The translations under genes were made by a program, and so were the position numbers. Of a DNA stretch of 64,000 nt, positions 1 through 8,934 are shown piece after piece. The notes under the pieces are model-generated. The model ran no database searches and was not told the DNA's origin. It was given only the letters and a program-made list of their open reading frames with translations. The stretch comes from Bacteroides_D sp963543925 (lineage in GTDB: Bacteria; Bacteroidota; Bacteroidia; Bacteroidales; CAJPTX01): the NCBI GenBank assembly GCA_963543925.1, contig CAUUCP010000002.1, positions 29,289 to 93,288 of the forward strand, read 5' to 3'. Every line of letters begins with the position of its first letter. Position 1 is the first letter of the stretch.

Positions 1-1099
1 CTTCCTAGACCTATTGAAAGTAAAGGCTAGCTATGGGATACAGGGGAATGACAATCTGGGAGTAGATTTCGCATACACCGACCTGTATCGTGTCACCAAC
101 CAGAGCGATAATTTTGGGCTTAACTTCGCTAGCAAGGGGAATCCTAACATCACGTGGGAAAAGAGTAATAACTTCAATATCGGTGCAGAATTCGCCTTCT
201 TCAAGCATCGTCTGACGGGAGGTATCGAAGTCTTTCGTCGTTCGGTGTCGGATATGTTGTTTAAGTTGAGTGTGCCTGTTTCCAGTGGTTATGCTTATTA
301 CTGGGATAATATCGGCGCTATGTCCAACACAGGGGTAGATTTCGAGTTGCGCGGTGTGCCCTTCCGTAGCAAGGATATTGAGTGGTCTGTTTACCTGAAC
401 GGAGGTCATGTAACGAACCGTATCGATAAACTCCCTGCAGAGTGGAAGACCAAAGATTATGGTCACGTGGTGGGGACCTTGGTCTATCGTGAAGGAGGTT
501 CTCTTGGCGATCTTCTCATACCACAGTACCTCGGCGTTACAGAAAACGGAGCGGCTAAGTGGAAGACCCAAGAGGGTGAGACAACCGATTATACCACGGC
601 ACAGTTGCCCAAGAATAGAACCTACTATACCAATCTCGCTCCGAAGGTTCGTGGTGGTTTCGGTACAAACGTAGATTTCTACGGTTTTGACTTTGGTGCA
701 GCCTTTAGTTATTCCATCGGCGGACAACTGATAGACGAAGCCTATCAGTCGCTCATGAGACCGAAGAATGGTGATGCAATGCATAAGGATCTCTTGAAAG
801 CTTGGACACCGAACCGGAAGAGTGATATCCCTCGTCTTGAGACGAACAAAGAGTTCCATCGGACCTCGGATCGTTTCTTGGTATCGCGCACCTACTTCTC
901 TATCGACAACCTGACCCTTGGCTATACCTTCCCCAAGGCTTGGTTGGACAAGATCAATCTTGGTAGCCTCCGTGTATATGCCGTGGCAGATAATATCTGG
1001 CTCTTCTCTGCCCGCAAGGGTTTCGACCCCCGCTTTGGTGGTGGTGTGGGTTACAAGGCGATTCGTACCATCTCGGGTGGTCTGAATCTCACATTCTAA
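1..1099 (+). CDS. SusC/RagA-family TonB-dependent outer-membrane receptor, C-terminal part
   Basis: The frame is open from the left edge (codons in phase from base 2, reading FLDLLKVKASYG), so this is the last 366 or so residues of a gene that begins outside the window. The stretch KASYGIQGNDNLG, the many aromatic-rich alternating strands and the final strand ending in NLTF are typical of the beta-barrel end of SusC-type receptors. Such receptors take up oligosaccharides or peptides across the outer membrane, powered by TonB, with a SusD-type lipoprotein lid. The SusD partner starts 23 bp downstream, so they form one operon. The substrate cannot be read from the barrel alone. The family call is secure. 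Confidence 0.93.
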   Translation, partial: FLDLLKVKASYGIQGNDNLGVDFAYTDLYRVTNQSDNFGLNFASKGNPNITWEKSNNFNIGAEFAFFKHRLTGGIEVFRRSVSDMLFKLSVPVSSGYAYYWDNIGAMSNTGVDFELRGVPFRSKDIEWSVYLNGGHVTNRIDKLPAEWKTKDYGHVVGTLVYREGGSLGDLLIPQYLGVTENGAAKWKTQEGETTDYTTAQLPKNRTYYTNLAPKVRGGFGTNVDFYGFDFGAAFSYSIGGQLIDEAYQSLMRPKNGDAMHKDLLKAWTPNRKSDIPRLETNKEFHRTSDRFLVSRTYFSIDNLTLGYTFPKAWLDKINLGSLRVYAVADNIWLFSARKGFDPRFGGGVGYKAIRTISGGLNLTF

Positions 1100-1122
1100 C
1101 AATCTAGCGAAAGGTTTTCACA

Positions 1123-2787
1123 ATGCGTAATAAACGTGTTTTTTATCTTTTCGGGCTCGCTTTACCAGTCATCTTCTCGAGCTGCTCCAAGGAATTGGAA
1201 CTAGAGCCCCAGAACGACTACTTAACCCAGGAGCAAGTCCTAGAATCGTCGCGTGTACGTCCCGAATTGAGTGAAGCGCCTCGGGTGGGGATGTATGCCG
1301 AGCTCAAGAAATACAACCGTATCGGGGTGGAATCTCAATCCGATTTTGGTATCGGGTCTATCTCTCTTACGCTCGGAAATCGTGGCGATGGGCTCATTTG
1401 TAACCGTCTAGACGGTTATAACAAATATTGGAAAGATACCGACTATAGTTCTAATTCTCCGACCTCGTTCCAATCGCGCTTTATCTACGAGTCGTTCTAT
1501 GCTTTTATCAAAAGCGCCAATGACTTGTTGAAGACTACCGATCCGAAGTCTACTGCAACCGAGGTGGTGCAGTACCGTGCTGAGGCGAAAGCCTTTCGTG
1601 CGTGGGCGTATATGAACCTTGTGCAGATCTTCCAATTCAACTATCAAAAGGATCCCAATGCACTCGGGGTACCGATTATCACGGAAGCGACTTCTACACA
1701 AGAGACTCTTAAAAACCCCCGCAAGACCCTAACAGAGGTGTACAAGTTCATCGGGGATGATCTAAAGGCTGCCTATGAAGCACTGGCGGGTATGGAAAAT
1801 AGTACCTCCCACGCATACATAGACAAGCATGTCGTACGTGGTCTACAGGCGCGGATGCATCTCCTCAAAGGAGAATGGGCGGAGGCGGCAGAGGCGGCAA
1901 AACAAGTGATCGAAAAGAGTGGCGCTAAACCCTTGTCGATGACCGAGGCGAGCATGCCGAACTTTGATGACGGCGAGGCGTCCAACATGCTCTGGGCAAG
2001 TATACAGACCTCAGTGGATCGGCTCACGACCTCGGGGCTTGTAAACTTCCAATCCATGATGTGTTCTCTCTCTGGACGTCTTGCTTATACATCGGTCGCG
2101 CCGATGCGTATCAACCCAGATCTTTACCAGTCTATCAATGAGTCCGATGTGCGTCGCTGCTGGTGGGTAATACCTGAGGACATTGAGAAGAATTCGATAA
2201 AAAAGAACATCGATGGGATGATTAATCACTTCATGCAGATCTATGGCTTAGATCAAGCCACAGCGACGACCACAGCTGAAAAGTATGTAGCGAAGAAAGG
2301 CTTGAAAGCTTTTACAAATATCAAGTTCGCTCCAGTAGATAAAGACATCTACAAGAAGGAGAACTCTTCGGACTTCCCTTTGATGCGAATTGAGGAGATG
2401 TACTACATCGTGGCAGAGGGTATCGCACACTCCGATCTAGAAAACGGTAAGGAGGTTCTGAAAAGCTTCGTATCCACGTACCGCCAAGAGGACTATGACC
2501 CCGAGATTGCAGATCTGAACGCCTTTATAGACGAGATCTACCGTCAGCGCCGTCTAGAGTTCTGGGGTGAGATGTTACCCTATTACGATATGATGCGTTT
2601 GAACAAACCCATGGAGCGTATCAAAAAGGATGGAATTGCTTCGCTGATTTATCAGCCTATCCAATCCTTCAACCTCGCTGCAGGGGATCCACGTCTGATT
2701 ATGCAGTTCCCCGAGCGTGAGTTATCGCAGAACCCAGCGATAGTGCAGAACGAATACAAGGCACCTCCTTCAAATGAAGCGAAATAG
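1123..2787 (+). CDS. SusD/RagB-family outer-membrane lipoprotein
   Basis: 554 residues with a lipoprotein signal (hydrophobic stretch then lipobox FSSC, Cys around residue 21), so the mature protein is lipid-anchored at the outer membrane. The helical, TPR-like body includes a segment around residues 150-170 with the SusD-type pattern AEAKAFRAWAYMNLVQ, and the C-terminal part carries RQRRLEFWGEMLPYYDMMR, which is characteristic of the SusD C-terminal domain. SusD proteins bind nutrient and cap the SusC channel. It follows the SusC gene by 23 bp and is closed by the terminator at 2810-2843. Ligand unknown; in Porphyromonas such pairs may import peptides (RagAB) rather than glycans. Confidence 0.94.
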   Translation: MRNKRVFYLFGLALPVIFSSCSKELELEPQNDYLTQEQVLESSRVRPELSEAPRVGMYAELKKYNRIGVESQSDFGIGSISLTLGNRGDGLICNRLDGYNKYWKDTDYSSNSPTSFQSRFIYESFYAFIKSANDLLKTTDPKSTATEVVQYRAEAKAFRAWAYMNLVQIFQFNYQKDPNALGVPIITEATSTQETLKNPRKTLTEVYKFIGDDLKAAYEALAGMENSTSHAYIDKHVVRGLQARMHLLKGEWAEAAEAAKQVIEKSGAKPLSMTEASMPNFDDGEASNMLWASIQTSVDRLTTSGLVNFQSMMCSLSGRLAYTSVAPMRINPDLYQSINESDVRRCWWVIPEDIEKNSIKKNIDGMINHFMQIYGLDQATATTTAEKYVAKKGLKAFTNIKFAPVDKDIYKKENSSDFPLMRIEEMYYIVAEGIAHSDLENGKEVLKSFVSTYRQEDYDPEIADLNAFIDEIYRQRRLEFWGEMLPYYDMMRLNKPMERIKKDGIASLIYQPIQSFNLAAGDPRLIMQFPERELSQNPAIVQNEYKAPPSNEAK

Positions 2788-2809
2788 TTCTTTGTAGCGT
2801 CTTTTCCCG

Positions 2810-2843
2810 CCGTCCCCCTTCGCCAAGGGGGGCGGTTTTTTTT
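2810..2843 (+). terminator. Rho-independent terminator of the first SusC/SusD operon
   Basis: An 11-bp stem (2810-2820 with 2825-2835, one G-T pair) with a CGCC loop is followed by eight T residues (2836-2843). It lies 23 bp after the SusD stop. Confidence 0.9.
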
Positions 2844-2908
2844 ATGTATTGAAAAGATGGAGAGAATAGAGACTCTCACGCAAAAGAAGCACAAGCTATG
2901 GTATAATG

Positions 2909-2940
2909 TTTGTGATTCACAATAATAGACGCTACTTTTG
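2909..2940 (+). promoter_or_regulatory. Bacteroidota-type promoter of the ATPase/RloB pair
   Basis: TTTG at 2909-2912 and TACTTTTG at 2933-2940, 20 bp apart, fit the Bacteroides sigma-ABfr consensus (TTTG at -33, TAnnTTTG at -7). The start codon of the ATPase gene lies 30 bp downstream. Confidence 0.7.
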
Positions 2941-2969
2941 CATATTATTTCATATAACGAGTCCTATAT

Positions 2970-4262
2970 ATGCTTGTACAATTCTCTGTAGAGAACTATA
3001 TGACCTTTAGACACAAGGCGACACTCAGTCTTGTAGCATCCAACTATGACAAGCAAACCCGCGAGACCGAGAATGTGATCCTAGTAAAGCCCTTCCGACT
3101 ACGCTTATTACGTAGCGCTGCAATTTATGGTGCGAATGCAAGCGGTAAAACCAAGCTACTAGAGGCACTATTATTTATGCGCAACTTCGTACTCACAAGC
3201 TCTAAGGAAGGACAAAAGGGAGACACGATAGATGTCGAACCTTTTCGCCTGAATGTAGCAAGTGAAAAAGAGCCCAGTGAGTTTGAGGTGATCTTTTATG
3301 CCACTAATAAGCTTTATCGATACGGTTTCTCTGTGAACAAAGAGCAGGTATGTGAAGAATGGCTGTATGTAAAAGCTTTACGTAAAGAAGTGGAGATCTT
3401 TGTGCGGGAAGGGGAACACATGCACATCCATGACAAGTATTTTTCACGCGGGAAACGCCTCTGGGAAGACAAGATGGTGCGAAACAATGCGCTCTTCCTC
3501 TCTGTGGCGGCACAGTTTAACGACGAATTGGCAGGAGAGGTACTGGCTTGGTTTCTGAACTTAAAGATTATTTCTGGGTTACGTAAAGAAGGGTTCGAGA
3601 GCGTTACCTTATCTCAACTCACGAATTCGGAATTCAAGAAAACTCTATTGCATCTCTTACAGGCAGCAGACATCGCGTTAGAGGATATTGAACTCAAGCG
3701 AGATAACCCCGAAGAGCACCTCCCCAAAGAACTTATCCAGCATTTGAAACAACTCAATCCGAATGCCGTCTTTTACCATGACCTCAACACCTTTCACAGA
3801 AAGTTTGATGCCCAAGGAAATCTACTAACAGAACGCGCCGTCTTCTCCTTCAATGAGAATGAATCGGCTGGTACACAGCAGTTCTTTTCGATAGTGGGTC
3901 CGATTATTGATGTTCTGGTACACGGCTACCTCCTCTATGTCGACGAGCTAGATGCACGCTTACATCCCCGTTTAGTCAGTGCTCTTCTCGCTCTTTTCAA
4001 TTCGGCACAAAGTAATCCTCACGATGCGCAGTTGATATTTAATACCCATTATAGCCAACTCTTAGACACTGGCTTGCTCCGTCGCGATCAGGTCTGGTTT
4101 GTAGAAAAGAATGCTCTAGAAGAAGGCTCGCTCTATTCTCTTTCTGATTTCAAAGGCACCCGAAGAGATGAACCCTTCCAACGGAACTACTTACTTGGGA
4201 AGTATGGGGCGGTTCCCATAATAGAAGATTTAACTAGTATAATAGACCATGATGACAAATAA
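2970..4262 (+). CDS. AAA/ABC-type ATPase, AbiLi/RloA-like (predicted anti-phage system subunit)
   Basis: 430 residues. Walker A is GANASGKT at residues 54-61; an ABC-signature-like SAGTQQ lies near residue 305; Walker B is LLYVDELDARLHP near 320-332; and a switch His is in FNTHYSQ near 357. This is the overcoming-lysogenization-defect/RecF-like layout (AAA_15/AAA_21 families) used by ATPase subunits of several two-gene abortive-infection systems. The stop overlaps the start of the RloB-type gene by 14 bp, so the two are translationally coupled, as in AbiL (AbiLi plus AbiLii). It has its own promoter and is isolated from the SusCD operon by a terminator, like an inserted accessory cassette. 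The ATPase fold is certain; the defence role is inferred from the pairing. Confidence 0.85.
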   Translation: MLVQFSVENYMTFRHKATLSLVASNYDKQTRETENVILVKPFRLRLLRSAAIYGANASGKTKLLEALLFMRNFVLTSSKEGQKGDTIDVEPFRLNVASEKEPSEFEVIFYATNKLYRYGFSVNKEQVCEEWLYVKALRKEVEIFVREGEHMHIHDKYFSRGKRLWEDKMVRNNALFLSVAAQFNDELAGEVLAWFLNLKIISGLRKEGFESVTLSQLTNSEFKKTLLHLLQAADIALEDIELKRDNPEEHLPKELIQHLKQLNPNAVFYHDLNTFHRKFDAQGNLLTERAVFSFNENESAGTQQFFSIVGPIIDVLVHGYLLYVDELDARLHPRLVSALLALFNSAQSNPHDAQLIFNTHYSQLLDTGLLRRDQVWFVEKNALEEGSLYSLSDFKGTRRDEPFQRNYLLGKYGAVPIIEDLTSIIDHDDK

Positions 4263-4908
4263 AAAACATGCTAGTGAACCCAAGCTAAAACGTCCGTCTC
4301 CGAATCGAGACCCAAAGAGAATCATAGGAATAGTAACAGAGGGTAAGACCGAACAACTCTATTTGCAACGCTTCGTGGAAGAGTTCGAACTACGCAAGAA
4401 TCCACGTGTTGAAATACAGATAAGGTCTATCAATACAGGAGCGTCCAAAACGTTATTGCAAGAGGCAAGGAAAAAGAAGAAAGAATGCGACGATGTCTGG
4501 ATCGTATGTGACAAGGATGAGAATGGCGATGACGTGTTTTCTCAAATGTTAGCACAGGCTCGTTCGCAAAAGATACAAGTAGCCTATTCCAACCAAGCTT
4601 TTGAGTATTGGGTCTTGCTTCATTTCTCTGATCTTCAAGGGGAAGCTATCGATAGAAGGGATTACGAAAAGAAATTGAATCAAGTACTGAGACCGTATAA
4701 TATCGCATATACAACGACGCCTAAGACTCTTTCACCAGAATTACTGGATGTGCTAATGGATAGCAAACTTATAGACCAAGCAATATCACGTGCAAAACGG
4801 ATTCATGAGAAAAAGATTACTGAAGGAAAACCTTACAGCGAGTCCTGTACGACGGTTTATTGCTTGATCGGGATGCTAAAAGATATCAGTAGAGTTAAAA
4901 GTATATAG
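4249..4908 (+). CDS. RloB-family Toprim-like protein, AbiLii-like partner
   Basis: 219 residues. The N-terminal half has the Toprim-type acidic residues: an early Glu in IVTEGKTEQLY (E31, E35) and a DxD in VWIVCDKDENGDD (D88, D90). This is the pattern of RloB and of the OLD/AriB-type nucleases, which bind metal through these residues. The start ATGATG lies inside the end of the ATPase gene (14-bp overlap). RloB proteins occur with AAA ATPases in restriction-linked and abortive-infection loci, and in AbiL the RloB protein is thought to be the effector. No further gene follows closely and no strong terminator is visible. Family call fairly secure; nuclease activity and target unknown. Confidence 0.82.
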   Translation: MMTNKKHASEPKLKRPSPNRDPKRIIGIVTEGKTEQLYLQRFVEEFELRKNPRVEIQIRSINTGASKTLLQEARKKKKECDDVWIVCDKDENGDDVFSQMLAQARSQKIQVAYSNQAFEYWVLLHFSDLQGEAIDRRDYEKKLNQVLRPYNIAYTTTPKTLSPELLDVLMDSKLIDQAISRAKRIHEKKITEGKPYSESCTTVYCLIGMLKDISRVKSI

Positions 4909-5044
4909 TTTTCCGTCACCCTTCATTCCTCCAGCGGTGTTCAAAAAACTCATACCCTTCAATATTATTGAACAAAGCAAAGTTATTGAACAGACTCTAT
5001 ATAGCCAAACCCTCCCCTTCCACACACAACCCCCGCTTTTTCTC

Positions 5045-5052
5045 TATCTTTG
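5045..5052 (+). promoter_or_regulatory. -7 promoter box of hutI
   Basis: TATCTTTG matches TAnnTTTG. No clear TTTG about 20 bp upstream. Transcription from it would begin around 5059, after the GTG at 5057, so it decides in favour of the ATG at 5087 as hutI start. Confidence 0.6.
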
Positions 5053-5086
5053 ACAAGTGTTTTACAACAACGTAACCGAAGAAAAG

Positions 5087-6328
5087 ATGAGTACGCTGGT
5101 CGTAGAGAATATAGCCAAACTGGTACAAGTAGAAGAAGGCGAACCGCGGAAGTGGGTCGCAGGGCAAGATATGCAGCACCTCGCCTGTGTAGAGGATGCT
5201 TACCTTTTGGTGGAAGACGGCAAGATCCGACAGTGGGGTAAGAGCGCAGATGCGCCACAGGCTGGGATCGACGTGCGCGTAGATGCCAAGGGGGGGATGG
5301 TCTTCCCTTCTTTCTGCGACAGCCACACCCATCTCGTTTATGCGGGAAGCCGAGAAATAGAATATATAGACAAGATTCGTGGACTCTCTTACGAAGAGAT
5401 CGCCAAGCGCGGCGGTGGGATAAATAACTCTGCGGCGCGGCTTCATGCCGCCTCGGAAGATGAGCTCTACGAGAGTGCTATGGAGCGCATCCGCGAGATC
5501 ATCCAGTGCGGTACGGGCGCCGTGGAGATTAAGAGCGGCTACGGGCTCACGACCGAGGATGAGCTGAAGATGTTACGCGTTATCCGCCGCATCCGCGAGA
5601 CGAGTCCTCTGGTCGTGCGTGCCAACTTCCTCGGGGCACACGCAGTCCCACTCGCCTACAAGGGACGTCAGGGGGAGTATGTAGACCTTCTTATCAACGA
5701 GATGATCCCACTGGTAGCGTCCGAGGATCTTGCAGACTTTGTTGACGTCTTCTGCGACGCAGGCTTCTTTACCGTGGAGGAGACGGAGCGCATCCTGATG
5801 CAAGGCATCAAGTACGGCATGCGCCCGAAGATTCACGCCAACGAGCTGGCTTGCTCGGGCGGGATTCAGGTTGGTGTGAAGTACAACGCTCTTTCCGTAG
5901 ACCACCTCGAGTATACGGGGGATGAGGAAATCGCCGCCCTGCTTGGTTCGGAGACCATGCCGACCCTATTGCCGGGAGCAGCCTTCTTCCTTGGGATGGA
6001 GAACCCGCCTGCACGCAAGATGATTGAGGCAGGGCTTCCGCTTGCGATGGCATCGGACTACAACCCAGGTTCGTCCCCCTCGGGAGATATGAAGTTCGTC
6101 GTATCGCTCGGGTGTGTCAAGCTCCGTCTTTTGCCTGAAGAAGCTTTTAATGCGACCACGATCAACTCCGCCTACGCCATGGGGCTTAGTGATACCCACG
6201 GGAGTATCGCTCGGGGTAAGGTGGCGAATTTCTACATAACGAAGCCTATCCCCTCGTACGAGTTCATGCCCTACGCCTACACGACACGGCTCATTTCTCG
6301 CGTTTTCCTCGGCGGTGTAGAGCAGTAA
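5087..6328 (+). CDS. hutI: Imidazolonepropionase
   Basis: 413 residues from the ATG at 5087; an in-frame GTG at 5057 is rejected because it precedes the expected transcription start. HutI opens the ring of 4-imidazolone-5-propionate to N-formimino-glutamate, the third step of histidine degradation, in the cytoplasm. Amidohydrolase motifs are present: metal-binding HxH in CDSHTHLVYAGSR, IHANELACSGG, a conserved His in VDHLEYTG and the active-site Asp in ASDYNPGSSP. Length is normal for the family. hutH, hutU and the formiminotransferase are not in this window. The next gene, glsA, starts 13 bp later and also releases glutamate, suggesting a joint glutamate-producing operon. Confidence 0.96.
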   Translation: MSTLVVENIAKLVQVEEGEPRKWVAGQDMQHLACVEDAYLLVEDGKIRQWGKSADAPQAGIDVRVDAKGGMVFPSFCDSHTHLVYAGSREIEYIDKIRGLSYEEIAKRGGGINNSAARLHAASEDELYESAMERIREIIQCGTGAVEIKSGYGLTTEDELKMLRVIRRIRETSPLVVRANFLGAHAVPLAYKGRQGEYVDLLINEMIPLVASEDLADFVDVFCDAGFFTVEETERILMQGIKYGMRPKIHANELACSGGIQVGVKYNALSVDHLEYTGDEEIAALLGSETMPTLLPGAAFFLGMENPPARKMIEAGLPLAMASDYNPGSSPSGDMKFVVSLGCVKLRLLPEEAFNATTINSAYAMGLSDTHGSIARGKVANFYITKPIPSYEFMPYAYTTRLISRVFLGGVEQ

Positions 6329-6341
6329 GGTCTTCGGTCTC

Positions 6342-7271
6342 ATGGGAGCAGAAAAACAGCCCTTGCGCTCGATAGTGGAAGGGCTTTTCGCTGAGTTCTC
6401 GCCACGGCGAGGGCTTGGTAAGGTGGCGAATTATATCCCTGCACTTGGCACGGTCGATGCGCACCAGTTTGGTGTTGCCGTGCAGCCGTTGGAGGGGGAA
6501 TGTATCTGTTGTGGGGAAGCGCAGGTACGTTTTTCTATCCAGAGTATCAGCAAGCTTTTTGCCTTCACGATGGCCTTTGCGGCACGTGGCGAGCGTATCT
6601 GGGAGCGTATTGGGAAAGAGCCTTCTGGTACGTCGTTTAACTCACTCTTTCAACTCGAGGCAGAGAATGGCATTCCCCGCAACCCGTTCATCAATGCAGG
6701 CGCTATGGTGATCACGGATATGCTGATTGATGATTTCGACGACCCTATGGGCGAGCTCCTTGCTATTTTGCACCAGCTCACGGGGTGTCACTCTATCGAT
6801 TATGATGAAGAGGTTTACCGTTCAGAGCTTGCCTACGGTTCGCGTAACGCTGCACTGTGCTATCTGATGAAGAGCTTTGGGAATATCCATCACTCGGTAC
6901 GGCAAGTGCTCGACCTTTACTTTATGCAATGCTCGGTACGGATGACGTGTAGGGAGCTTGCGCAATCGGTACAATTCTTAGCACAGCACGGTGTCAATCC
7001 TCTTTCAGGCAAGGCCTTTCTTACGCCCAGTCAAACCAAGCGTACGAATGCGCTGATGCTTACGACGGGACTCTACAATGAGGCGGGGGATTTTGCTTTT
7101 CGGGTCGGTATCCCAGCAAAGAGTGGTGTTGGCGGTGGGATCGTCGGACTCATTCCGGGCGAGCTCACGGTCGCCACTTGGTCGCCTGGGCTTAATTCGC
7201 TAGGCAATTCACAATTAGGGATAGACTTTCTCGAGGAGTTCACGACACGCACTGGACTTTCTATCTTCTAG
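6342..7271 (+). CDS. glsA: Glutaminase (serine-type, GlsA family)
   Basis: 309 residues, the normal size of this family. It hydrolyses glutamine to glutamate and ammonia. The fold is beta-lactamase-like: the catalytic SxxK pair is S68-I-S-K71 in the segment QSISKLFAF, followed by the substrate-binding NPFINAGAM region near residue 110 and SGVGGGIVG near residue 260. It starts 13 bp after hutI and is followed 4 bp later by a small membrane protein, so the three are probably co-transcribed. Together with hutI it points to glutamate supply for fermentation or acid resistance. Call is secure. Confidence 0.95.
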   Translation: MGAEKQPLRSIVEGLFAEFSPRRGLGKVANYIPALGTVDAHQFGVAVQPLEGECICCGEAQVRFSIQSISKLFAFTMAFAARGERIWERIGKEPSGTSFNSLFQLEAENGIPRNPFINAGAMVITDMLIDDFDDPMGELLAILHQLTGCHSIDYDEEVYRSELAYGSRNAALCYLMKSFGNIHHSVRQVLDLYFMQCSVRMTCRELAQSVQFLAQHGVNPLSGKAFLTPSQTKRTNALMLTTGLYNEAGDFAFRVGIPAKSGVGGGIVGLIPGELTVATWSPGLNSLGNSQLGIDFLEEFTTRTGLSIF

Positions 7272-7275
7272 AGAG

Positions 7276-7614
7276 ATGGCGAGTAGCAAAGCACGTGCCT
7301 TCTATCGTTTCGAACTCTGGGTACTCACGGGGAGTATCCTACTCATCTTGCTAGCGGGGCTGTTGACGCTCCTCTCTTACAGTGCGGCCAATGGTCTCGG
7401 GGTCTTGGCAGTGCTATTCTATGTCATGGCACGTGGGATCAGCATTCTCGGGCGTGGTATCCGCTACGAACCCAAGTCGCGCCTACTGCTCCTCTTTCTC
7501 CTCTTGGTGGGGCTCGTCTTTGTACTCATGGGGATGGGTAAGCTCTTTATGCTCATGGTATTACTGGGGCTTGACGGCGCTATTCTATACAATCGTTACC
7601 GTAAAGCCAAATAA
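7276..7614 (+). CDS. Small hypothetical inner-membrane protein
   Basis: 112 residues, not recognised. A basic N-terminus (SSKARAFYRFE) is followed by a hydrophobic hairpin at about residues 14-55 and another at about 70-103, consistent with three or four membrane segments, with a short basic tail (NRYRKAK). It begins 4 bp after glsA and ends 5 bp before rlmN, so it belongs to the operon and is probably a real gene. No transport or enzyme motif is visible, so no function is assigned. Confidence 0.75.
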   Translation: MASSKARAFYRFELWVLTGSILLILLAGLLTLLSYSAANGLGVLAVLFYVMARGISILGRGIRYEPKSRLLLLFLLLVGLVFVLMGMGKLFMLMVLLGLDGAILYNRYRKAK

Positions 7615-7619
7615 TTCGC

Positions 7620-8639
7620 ATGCCTACGGAAAACCTGTTAGGGAAGAACCTTGTTGAGTTAAAAGAACTTGTTGCTGCGAACGGGTATCCGCGTTTTGCT
7701 GCGCAACAGCTTAGCGAATGGCTCTATAAGCGCTGTGTCGCTTCGTTTGAGGAGATGACCAATCTATCTAAGCAGACGCGTGCCGATCTGAGTGAAAAGT
7801 ACCTTATTGGGCGCGAGAGCTACCTTTCTGTTCAGACTTCACGAGACGGTACACGCAAATACCTCTTTCCTGCCGACAACGACCGTACCGTCGAGACGGC
7901 GATGATCCCCGAGCTCGATCGCCGCACGCTTTGCGTTTCCTCGCAAGTAGGCTGTCGCATGGGGTGTCAGTTCTGTGCTACGGGACAACAGCCGTGGGGT
8001 GGGAATCTCTCCGCTTCGCAAATCCTCAATCAGATCTTGAGTGTTGACGAGCGTCCCGAGCTCTCGAACTTGGTATTTATGGGGATGGGCGAGCCCCTAG
8101 ACAATGTCGATGTGCTCTTGCGTGTTCTCGAAGTCCTGACGGCGTCGTGGGGGCTGGCGATGAGTCCACGCAGGATTACGGTCTCGACCATTGGTGTACG
8201 TCGCGGTCTGGAACGTTTCTTACGCGAGAGTGAATGTCACCTTGCTATTAGTCTCCACACCCCATTTGAAGAGGAACGTCGTGTACTCCTACCCGGCACG
8301 GGGGGACTACCGCTCCGTGAGCTTTTTTCGTTGCTTCGTACTGTAAATTGGCGAGGACAACGTAAGCTTTCCTTTGAATATGTTGTACTGGCTGGGGTCA
8401 ATGACTCAACAGCCCATCTGGAGGGACTCGTCAAGTTATTGCGAGGCGTGCCGTGCTTAGTCAACCTGATAGGCTATCACCCCCATGATGGGGCATCGTT
8501 TGAGCGCCCGAAAGATGCCGTCCTACTGCGGATGCGCGACAAATTGGGGCAGGCGGGTATCCTTGCTACCTTACGTGCGAGTCGCGGCATGGATATCGGC
8601 GCAGCGTGTGGCTTGTTGAGTAAAACGAAGAAGGTGTAA
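7620..8639 (+). CDS. rlmN: Dual-specificity 23S rRNA A2503/tRNA A37 C2-methyltransferase RlmN
   Basis: 339 residues. A radical-SAM enzyme that methylates C2 of A2503 in 23S rRNA, tuning translation fidelity. The radical-SAM cluster motif CRMGCQFC gives Cys112, Cys116 and Cys119. The second functional cysteine pair is Cys105 (TLCVSS) and Cys330 (DIGAACGLL), the latter being the methyl-carrying residue of the family. VFMGMGEPLDN is the SAM-binding GxGE segment. All catalytic cysteines are intact. It starts 5 bp after the small membrane protein and is last in the hutI operon; such company for rlmN looks coincidental. Confidence 0.96.
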   Translation: MPTENLLGKNLVELKELVAANGYPRFAAQQLSEWLYKRCVASFEEMTNLSKQTRADLSEKYLIGRESYLSVQTSRDGTRKYLFPADNDRTVETAMIPELDRRTLCVSSQVGCRMGCQFCATGQQPWGGNLSASQILNQILSVDERPELSNLVFMGMGEPLDNVDVLLRVLEVLTASWGLAMSPRRITVSTIGVRRGLERFLRESECHLAISLHTPFEEERRVLLPGTGGLPLRELFSLLRTVNWRGQRKLSFEYVVLAGVNDSTAHLEGLVKLLRGVPCLVNLIGYHPHDGASFERPKDAVLLRMRDKLGQAGILATLRASRGMDIGAACGLLSKTKKV

Positions 8640-8710
8640 CGGAGAGCGTCGAAACAGTAGGCTCTCACAGAGCATCTGCTAATCCCACCATCCACTCACG
8701 CCCAACTATG

Positions 8711-8743
8711 AAAAAAGCCGTCTCCCTGATGGGGGGCGGCTTT
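8711..8743. terminator. Hairpin terminator between rlmN and rny, probably bidirectional
   Basis: A 13-bp stem (8714-8726 with 8731-8743, three G-T pairs) has a TGAT loop. On the minus strand it is followed by six T (8711-8716 on the complement), which suits rny; on the plus strand the T run is short. It lies 72 bp after rlmN and 192 bp after the rny stop. The rest of 8744-8934 shows nothing I can support. Confidence 0.75.
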
Positions 8744-8934
8744 ACGTTTATTATTAAGGGGTATTGAGGGGAGGATGACTCTATTCTCTGTACATGCCCC
8801 TCATCTCCTCTTGCGCATCGCGGAGGCTTTATTACAGAATAACCTTACTCTTGCAAAAAGAGGTTGATACTCCAAGAGGGCATCTCACTTGTTGTAATCC
8901 CACTTGTTGTATAGGCTCACCTTACAGACCTTTC

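Noticed and set aside
11..1102. 363-codon minus-strand frame
   Set aside because: Antisense shadow of the SusC gene, whose frame matches a known family to its end.
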